Shown: one piece after another, positions 58,289 to 64,000 of the stretch
How the letters are laid out: every line of letters starts with the position of its first letter
Numbering within the stretch: position 1 is the stretch's first letter
NCBI GenBank assembly: GCA_045616125.1
Contig: JAZLGC010000055.1
Location: forward strand, 5,095 to 69,094
Direction: 5' to 3'
DNA from: Treponema_I sp045616125
Lineage (GTDB): Bacteria > Spirochaetota > Spirochaetia > Treponematales > Treponemataceae
Length of the DNA: 64,000 nucleotides
Notes under the pieces: model-generated
Told to the model about the DNA's origin: nothing
Databases searched by the model: none
What the model saw: only the letters and a program-made list of their open reading frames with translations
Made by a program: the position numbers and the translations under genes

Positions 58289-61054
58289 ATGAAAGGTATT
58301 GAACTTGAAAAAGCGTACAATCCTGCAGAATTTGAGGATCGTATCTACAGCAAATGGGAAAAAGACGGCTACTTTAAGCCATCTTCAGACAAAGATTCCC
58401 CTGTCCACACAGACGCAAAAAAAAGCTCATATACCGTCGTCATTCCACCGCCAAACGTTACCGGTGTTCTTCACATGGGACACGGTCTTAACAATACATT
58501 GCAGGATATCGTAGTCCGCTATCATCGCATGAAGGGTGATAATACCCTGTGGGTACCGGGAACTGACCATGCCGGTATTGCAACACAGAACGTTGTAGAA
58601 CGCCGTCTTAAGAAAGAAGGGCTTCGCCGTCAGGATCTGGGTCGTGAAAAGTTCCTGGAACGCACCTGGGAAGTTAAAAAAGAACACCACGCCATCATTA
58701 CCAAACAGCAGCGCAAACTGGGTAACAGTGTTGACTGGACCCGCGAACGCTTTACCATGGATGACGGTCTTTCTACTGCCGTACGTGACGTATTCGTTAC
58801 TCTGTACGAACGTGATCTTATCTATAAAGGCAACTATCTGGTAAACTGGTGTCCTTCATGTGGCACCGCTCTTGCTGACGATGAAGTTGAACATGAAGAT
58901 ACTCCCGGCGCCATGTACCACATGTACTATGAAATTGCCGACGGTACTTCCATTCCATCAGTAACTCTGGAAGACGGTACCGTATACGAAGGCGGCAACC
59001 GCATTGAAATTGCTACCACCCGTCCTGAGACACTCTTTGGTGATACTGCTGTAGCCGTTCATCCTGATGATCCACGCTACAAGGCACTGGTTGGCAAAAA
59101 AGTAAAACTGGCTCTTACCGATAAGGAAATTCCGGTTATTGCTGATACCTATGTTGACCGTGCATTTGGTACCGGTGTGGTAAAAATCACTCCTGCCCAT
59201 GACCCTAATGACTGGGAAGTTGGTAAACGCCATGATCTGCCTGTCATCAACATTCTGAATCCTAACGGAACCCTGAATGAGAACGTTCCTGAAAAATACC
59301 GCGGTATGAGCTGTAAAGATGCCCGTGCCGTAGTAATTGCCGATCTGGAAGCTGCAGGACTTTTCAAGGAAGAAGAAAAAATAACCCACCCGGTAGGACA
59401 CTGTTACCGCTGTCACACTGTTGTAGAACCTTATTTAAGTGAACAGTGGTTTGTGCGTATGAAGCCGCTGGCAGACAAAGCTCTGGACGCCTGGCGCAAG
59501 GGAGAAATCGTATTCTATCCACGCAAATGGGAAAATACCTATCAGCGTTGGCTTGAAAACATCCGTGACTGGTGTATCAGCCGCCAGCTGTGGTGGGGTC
59601 ACCGTATTCCCGTATGGTACTGCCAGGACTGCGGTGAAATGATTGTAGCCCGCGAAGATCCCTGTTGCTGTCCAAAATGTGGTGCAAAAGCAGATAAACT
59701 GAAGCAGGATCCAGACGTACTTGATACCTGGTTCTCATCATGGCTGTGGCCTTTCAGTACCCTTGGATGGCCGGGAAAAACCGAAGATCTGGCTAACTTC
59801 TATCCAACTAATGCTCTGGTAACTGCCTACGACATTATTTTCTTCTGGGTATCCCGCATGATTATGGCAGGTCTTGAATTTACCGGAAAAGCTCCATTCC
59901 ATGATATTTATATCCACGGTCTGGTACGTGATAAGCAGGGACGCAAAATGAGTAAGTCTCTGGGTAACGGTATGGACCCACTGGAACTTATCGATATGTA
60001 CGGTTCTGATGCCGTTAAATATACGCTGGGATTCATGTGTGCTCAGGGACAGGATGTTCTGGTAGACAAAGATTCTTTCAAACTGGGAAGTCGCTTTGCC
60101 AACAAAATCTGGAACGCCAGCCGCTACCTGTTGGGTAACCTTGAAGGCCGCAATCTGGTACCGGTTACCTATGCTGACCTTACCGAGCTTGACCGCTGGA
60201 TTTACGGCCGCATGAACAAGTGTGTAGAAACCGTACGTTCTGCTCTGGACGGCTACCGGTATAACGATGGTGCCCAGGCGCTGTACGAGTTCTTCTGGAC
60301 CGAGTTCTGTGACTGGTACGTAGAAGCTTCAAAACTGTCATTCCGTAATGGTGATGATGCAGAAAAAGACCGGGCAGCCAGCGTTCTTTTGAACATTCTG
60401 GAAGAAAGCCTCCGTTTGCTGCACCCATACCTGCCATTCGTAACAGAAGAAATCTATGCAAAACTGCCACTGGCTGACATTGCTGCAAGCCGTGCAAAAG
60501 CAGGCAGTGATGCCGTATGTGCCGTACAGTATACTGACATGCTTATTGCAGCACCCTATCCTGAACTGGATGCCCGCCGTGTGGACGAATCTGCTGAAAA
60601 ACGTTTTGCAGAACTGCAGGATGTTATCCGTAACGTTCGTGCCCTGCGCGCTGAATGTGGTATTGATCCTGCAAGCAAAATCAACATTTCGCTGAAAATT
60701 GCCGCCGGCTCTGCTGCAGAAGTATGTAAGGAAAAGACCGATATCATCCAGCTGCTGGCTGGTATTGCAACCATTACCTTTGTAACTGAAAATCCGAAAG
60801 ATGCCATTGCAACCGTAGGTTCAGATTATGAAGCATTCCTTATGGTAGATGCTTCTATTGATAAGGAAGCCCTGAAGAAACGGTTCCAGAAGGAACTGAC
60901 CCAGGAAGAAGGCTGGCTGGCAAAAATCGATGCAAAACTCAACGGTAAGTTCGTTGAACATGCACCGGCAGAAGCAGTAGCTGCAGAACGCGAAAAACGT
61001 GAAGAAACTGCACGCCGTGTAGAAAAATTACGTTCATATATCGCAACACTGTAA
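58289..61054 (+). CDS. valS: Valine--tRNA ligase
   Basis: ValS charges tRNA-Val. The 921-residue enzyme has the HIGH-type PPPNVTGVLHMGHGLN near residue 50, the editing (CP1) domain with TTRPETLFGDTAVAVHPDD, a zinc-knuckle region (CQDCGEMIVAREDPCCCPKCG), the KMSKSLGNG loop, an anticodon-binding domain and a C-terminal coiled coil (SIDKEALKKRFQKELTQEE) typical of ValS. GAGG lies before the ATG. A terminator follows. Confidence 0.96.
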   Translation: MKGIELEKAYNPAEFEDRIYSKWEKDGYFKPSSDKDSPVHTDAKKSSYTVVIPPPNVTGVLHMGHGLNNTLQDIVVRYHRMKGDNTLWVPGTDHAGIATQNVVERRLKKEGLRRQDLGREKFLERTWEVKKEHHAIITKQQRKLGNSVDWTRERFTMDDGLSTAVRDVFVTLYERDLIYKGNYLVNWCPSCGTALADDEVEHEDTPGAMYHMYYEIADGTSIPSVTLEDGTVYEGGNRIEIATTRPETLFGDTAVAVHPDDPRYKALVGKKVKLALTDKEIPVIADTYVDRAFGTGVVKITPAHDPNDWEVGKRHDLPVINILNPNGTLNENVPEKYRGMSCKDARAVVIADLEAAGLFKEEEKITHPVGHCYRCHTVVEPYLSEQWFVRMKPLADKALDAWRKGEIVFYPRKWENTYQRWLENIRDWCISRQLWWGHRIPVWYCQDCGEMIVAREDPCCCPKCGAKADKLKQDPDVLDTWFSSWLWPFSTLGWPGKTEDLANFYPTNALVTAYDIIFFWVSRMIMAGLEFTGKAPFHDIYIHGLVRDKQGRKMSKSLGNGMDPLELIDMYGSDAVKYTLGFMCAQGQDVLVDKDSFKLGSRFANKIWNASRYLLGNLEGRNLVPVTYADLTELDRWIYGRMNKCVETVRSALDGYRYNDGAQALYEFFWTEFCDWYVEASKLSFRNGDDAEKDRAASVLLNILEESLRLLHPYLPFVTEEIYAKLPLADIAASRAKAGSDAVCAVQYTDMLIAAPYPELDARRVDESAEKRFAELQDVIRNVRALRAECGIDPASKINISLKIAAGSAAEVCKEKTDIIQLLAGIATITFVTENPKDAIATVGSDYEAFLMVDASIDKEALKKRFQKELTQEEGWLAKIDAKLNGKFVEHAPAEAVAAEREKREETARRVEKLRSYIATL

Positions 61055-61072
61055 TTAGGGTGTAAAATAAAA

Positions 61073-61094
61073 GGGTACGCTACGTACCCTTTTT
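61073..61094 (+). terminator. Rho-independent terminator after valS
   Basis: GGGTACG (61073-61079) pairs with CGTACCC (61083-61089) around a 3-nt loop, followed by five T residues. Confidence 0.85.
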
Positions 61095-61121
61095 CTTTCT
61101 AATAACGCAAAGGAGTCAGAT

Positions 61122-61733
61122 ATGGGAATGAAAACCAGCGAAATTACTGCCATGGAATCTAAAGAGATGATCCAGCTTCGTGATATCGAACTGGCTCCCT
61201 ATATCCAGCTTTCAACGGCACTTATCGGTAAAGCCCGTCATGCTGGCGGTAATATGTTCCGGCATCAGATTGATACTATGGGTATCCTGATTAACTACGG
61301 GTATATAGACAGCACGCTGCTTAAGGCTTCTGTTGTACATGACGTAATTGAGGATATTCCCGGCTTTGATCCACAAAAGATTCTTGATATCGGTGGAGAT
61401 GCGGAAGACGTACTGAAACTGGTTATGGAAGTTACCAAGAAAGAGGGGAGTACTAAACAGGAATTTCTCCGGCGTATTCTGGTAGAAGGCAGTGAAAAGG
61501 CTAAGGTACTGAAATGTGCTGACCGTATCAGCAACATGATCAGCTTAGGCTATGTTACCGATACTAAATTCATTGAACGTTACTGCGATGAAACAGAATT
61601 CTATATCTTTCCCATTGCTCTTGAGGTGGATTACAACATGTATCAGGAGCTGATTTCCCTGGTTATGACCCGCCGCAAGTACCTTGAAGATTCCGGCTAT
61701 CTTGCCGCCAAACACAACACACCGAAATCCTGA
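61122..61733 (+). CDS. Stand-alone RelA/SpoT-type HD hydrolase
   Basis: The 203-residue protein consists of an HD domain like the (p)ppGpp-hydrolase domain of RelA/SpoT enzymes: His40 in ARHAGGNMFRHQ, the HDxxED motif (73-78) in VVHDVIED and KCADRISNM (Asp134). No synthetase, TGS or ACT domain follows, as in small alarmone hydrolases (MESH1/SAH). It may lower (p)ppGpp or cleave a related substrate. GGAG precedes the ATG, and terminators on both sides make it monocistronic. The exact substrate is an inference. Confidence 0.78.
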   Translation: MGMKTSEITAMESKEMIQLRDIELAPYIQLSTALIGKARHAGGNMFRHQIDTMGILINYGYIDSTLLKASVVHDVIEDIPGFDPQKILDIGGDAEDVLKLVMEVTKKEGSTKQEFLRRILVEGSEKAKVLKCADRISNMISLGYVTDTKFIERYCDETEFYIFPIALEVDYNMYQELISLVMTRRKYLEDSGYLAAKHNTPKS

Positions 61734-61752
61734 TGACACGTTTCGGGTACAT

Positions 61753-61795
61753 AAAAAAAATGGCGGGATGAAATAACTCATCCCGCCGGTAGTTT
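61753..61795. terminator. Bidirectional terminator
   Basis: GGCGGGATGA (61762-61771) pairs perfectly with TCATCCCGCC (61778-61787) around a 6-nt loop. A run of eight A precedes the stem, serving as a T-run for the minus-strand chemoreceptor gene; on the plus strand the T-rich tract is weaker. Confidence 0.85.
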
Positions 61796-61805
61796 ATTTT
61801 GGAAT

Positions 61806-63929
61806 TCAAACCTTAAACTGATCAATCTGTGTGCCAATATCAGCGATAGTACTGTTAACCCGATCACTGATGGCACTGAGTGCTGAACCGGTATTAGTAA
61901 TTACCTGAGCCCCTGCAGCCATTTCTTCCATACTGCTGTTCATTGTCATTGTTGTATTCTGCAGTTTCTGAATTTCAGACAGAATCTGTTTGTTTCCTTC
62001 TGACATTTCACGGCTTGCAACACGAACTTCTGCTGTACTGTCATTCATCAGATGCAGTGCTTCACCAATCTGTTTTGATCCTTCAGCCTGTTCTTCCATG
62101 GCTGATTTAATCTGGCGCACAATCTGGTCTGTTTCAGAAATCTTATCGTTAACCGTCTGGAACGCAGCGTTAGATTCATTGCTGGCAATAAATACGTTTT
62201 CAATTGACTGCTGGATGGCATTAAGCTGGTCACCAATAGTCCGGGACTGCTCAGTTGAAGTTTCAGAAAGTTTACGGATTTCATCAGCAACAACTGAGAA
62301 CCCTTTACCAGCTTCACCGGCATGGGCTGCTTCAATGGCAGCGTTCATAGCCAGCAGGTTAGTCTGTTCTGCAATAGCAGCAATGGCACTGTTAGCTTCC
62401 TGAAGCGTTTCTGACTGATCTTTAATCTGCTGCATCAGTTCTGTAGCATTCATCTGTTTTTCTGCACCGCTGGATGCACTTGCGGAAAGGCTTACAAAAC
62501 TTTCTGCCATACGGTCAACACTGGTGTTAACACTGTTGATGTTACCCATCATCTGTTCTACGGCAGTAGAAGCCTGCATGATACCGTTACTCTGGTTTTC
62601 AATCATGCGTTCCAGACTCTCGATATTCGAAGCAATCTCGTTTACGGCGCCTGCAGTTTCATTTACCGACATGGTCTGTGCACTGATCTGGTTAGATACA
62701 CCACCGATGTTTGCAATAATTTCATTGATACTTTCACTGGTTTCGCGGGTTGTTGTTTCCAGTTCTTTACCAACTACGGTGATATCGTCTTTTGATGCTT
62801 TCAATCCTTTGATGATAACCTGCAGTTTTTCAATAAAACTATTGAATCCGCTGACTACTTTACCAATTTCATCGTCGGTTTTCTGGGGAATACGGTTGGT
62901 AAGGTCTGCATTGCCCGTGGAAATGTCATCAATGGCAACTTTGATTTTCTTGAGTGGCAGGATCAAAAGACGGATAGAAATAATTCCTACTATCAGGGCA
63001 ATGATTACAGCCAGTATGGAACCACTGACAAGTGATTTTGAAATCAGGTTCAGTTCAGCATTATATGCTGAAATTGGTGCAGCACATAAAACTGCCCAGC
63101 TGGTATTTCCACCGATTGGTCTATAGGCATATACCATTTCTTCACCTGATGGACCTTTATATCTACCGGTTCCAGATTCACCTTTTACAAGATTTGTCCA
63201 AAGGGCAGAAAATGTCGGGTTTGTTTTTGCAGAATCCTGGTCAAATACGGGGACCGTGTTTGCATCTCCCACAACTTCTCCGGTAGTCATATCAACAATG
63301 ATTGGATGATACCCTTTACCAATATCAATTGCCCCTGAAACAGTATTCAGACTGTTACCCACCAGAATGGTGTTAAGAACACCACAGATTTTGTTGTTGT
63401 AATCATAGACCGGAACACTGTAGAAGCGGAGCTTGTCTGCAGTTCCTTCTTCCAGGTCAACCATATCATTGACAATAGGATTACTTACAAATTCCTTGCC
63501 TTTGATTGATGCTTGATAGTAATCAGCAAATGAAAAGTCCATTTCAACATAGGGAGCAACAACCGTCATGCCATTTGGCTGAACAAATCCCAATCCCTGA
63601 TACTTTGAACGGTCAAGCTCACGAATCTGCTGAAGAAACAGATATTTGTCCAGTGGCGGTACTTCAGGATTCCGGATTGTATCAGTCAGGGCCAGTCCCC
63701 GAAGAAGAAGAAATTCCTGTTCATTAATATCCAGTACGCGACTTGCGACCATATCTGCTTGATGTGTCAGAAGGGTATCTGTAATGCGGTTAATCCCTTT
63801 ACGGGCAGTCTGGAAAGATGAAGAGCCTACGAAACGCACACTGATGAGTATGAGTACGATAACAAGAAGAACAAATTTTACTTTAATTCCGAACTTTGAG
63901 AGTTTGGGTGTTCCATTATTTTTAGCCAT
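61806..63929 (-). CDS. Methyl-accepting chemotaxis protein with dCache sensor
   Basis: The 707-residue chemoreceptor has transmembrane helices near 14-34 and 300-325, a periplasmic dCache domain (about 45-290: GFVQPNGMTVVAPYVEMDFSF, RFYSVPVYDYNNKICGVLNT), a HAMP domain and a long cytoplasmic coiled coil whose tip contains the conserved signalling hairpin EQTNLLAMNAAIEAAHAGE. No C-terminal CheR-tethering pentapeptide is present. dCache receptors bind small molecules, often amino acids. AGGAG precedes the ATG. The 71 nt to the window edge hold only an A/T-rich upstream region. Confidence 0.93.
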   Translation of the reverse strand: MAKNNGTPKLSKFGIKVKFVLLVIVLILISVRFVGSSSFQTARKGINRITDTLLTHQADMVASRVLDINEQEFLLLRGLALTDTIRNPEVPPLDKYLFLQQIRELDRSKYQGLGFVQPNGMTVVAPYVEMDFSFADYYQASIKGKEFVSNPIVNDMVDLEEGTADKLRFYSVPVYDYNNKICGVLNTILVGNSLNTVSGAIDIGKGYHPIIVDMTTGEVVGDANTVPVFDQDSAKTNPTFSALWTNLVKGESGTGRYKGPSGEEMVYAYRPIGGNTSWAVLCAAPISAYNAELNLISKSLVSGSILAVIIALIVGIISIRLLILPLKKIKVAIDDISTGNADLTNRIPQKTDDEIGKVVSGFNSFIEKLQVIIKGLKASKDDITVVGKELETTTRETSESINEIIANIGGVSNQISAQTMSVNETAGAVNEIASNIESLERMIENQSNGIMQASTAVEQMMGNINSVNTSVDRMAESFVSLSASASSGAEKQMNATELMQQIKDQSETLQEANSAIAAIAEQTNLLAMNAAIEAAHAGEAGKGFSVVADEIRKLSETSTEQSRTIGDQLNAIQQSIENVFIASNESNAAFQTVNDKISETDQIVRQIKSAMEEQAEGSKQIGEALHLMNDSTAEVRVASREMSEGNKQILSEIQKLQNTTMTMNSSMEEMAAGAQVITNTGSALSAISDRVNSTIADIGTQIDQFKV

Positions 63930-64000
63930 ACATACTCCTAGTCAATATTGTAAAGTAATATTATCTCTAAGATTATGGAGTAACTTCAGGGAATATCATA

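Overview
The window looks like chromosome of a host- or gut-associated spirochaete, most likely Treponema. This is inferred from gene content, not from a search. Pointers are many lipoproteins, periplasmic binding proteins whose signal peptides end in a VFAGGKKE-like sequence, several YesM/YesN-type two-component systems beside sugar ABC transporters, a dCache chemoreceptor, a DUF2225 protein and a 29-residue AURKAIP1/COX24-type basic protein. I saw no rRNA, tRNA, CRISPR array, prophage or insertion sequence.

Layout. 1-1.2 kb: csoR-copA copper module (copA runs off the left edge). 1.75-2.7 kb: MmcQ/YjbR protein and a GNAT acetyltransferase. 2.9-6 kb: a TrpXYZ-like ABC transporter with three hairpins between binding protein and permease. 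6-13 kb: a 29-aa basic protein, then a tightly packed run dxs-folP-cdaA-cdaR-acpS-DUF2225-truA joining isoprenoid, folate, c-di-AMP, acyl-carrier and tRNA functions. 13-15.7 kb: priA and a family-4 uracil-DNA glycosylase on the minus strand. 15.8-20.2 kb: response regulator, histidine kinase, calcineurin-like phosphoesterase and Ser/Thr kinase. 20.3-24.1 kb: lon, a TSCPD protein and a membrane AAA ATPase resembling FtsH without its protease domain. 24.3-30.5 kb: a divergent LplABC-like sugar transporter and a membrane-bound AraC regulator. 30.6-35.6 kb: a surface locus of three lipoproteins (two sharing a domain) and a WD40 protein with a possible beta-barrel tail. 35.8 kb: apt. 36.4-45.5 kb: two-component system, HD phosphohydrolase, ABC transporter and intracellular GH10 xylanase, read here as a xylo-oligosaccharide uptake locus. 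45.5-49.2 kb: hairpin repeats and a second YesN/YesM pair. 49.2-52.2 kb: a structured element, then a YtrA-like GntR/ABC operon. 52.3-54.4 kb: dapA-asd. 54.5-56.8 kb: polar amino-acid ABC transporter. 56.9-58 kb: diguanylate cyclase. 58.3-61.7 kb: valS and a stand-alone RelA/SpoT-type HD hydrolase. 61.8-63.9 kb: chemoreceptor.

Two patterns run through the window. First, at least eleven starts lie only 6-10 nt downstream of a recognisable -10 hexamer, which predicts leaderless or nearly leaderless mRNAs; other genes, notably the transporters, have strong Shine-Dalgarno sites. Second, transporter operons place strong hairpins directly after the binding-protein gene, consistent with differential expression. 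The best candidates for undescribed biology are the surface lipoprotein/WD40 locus, the protease-less FtsH-like ATPase next to lon, the nested structured element at 49.25-49.38 kb and the leaderless architecture.
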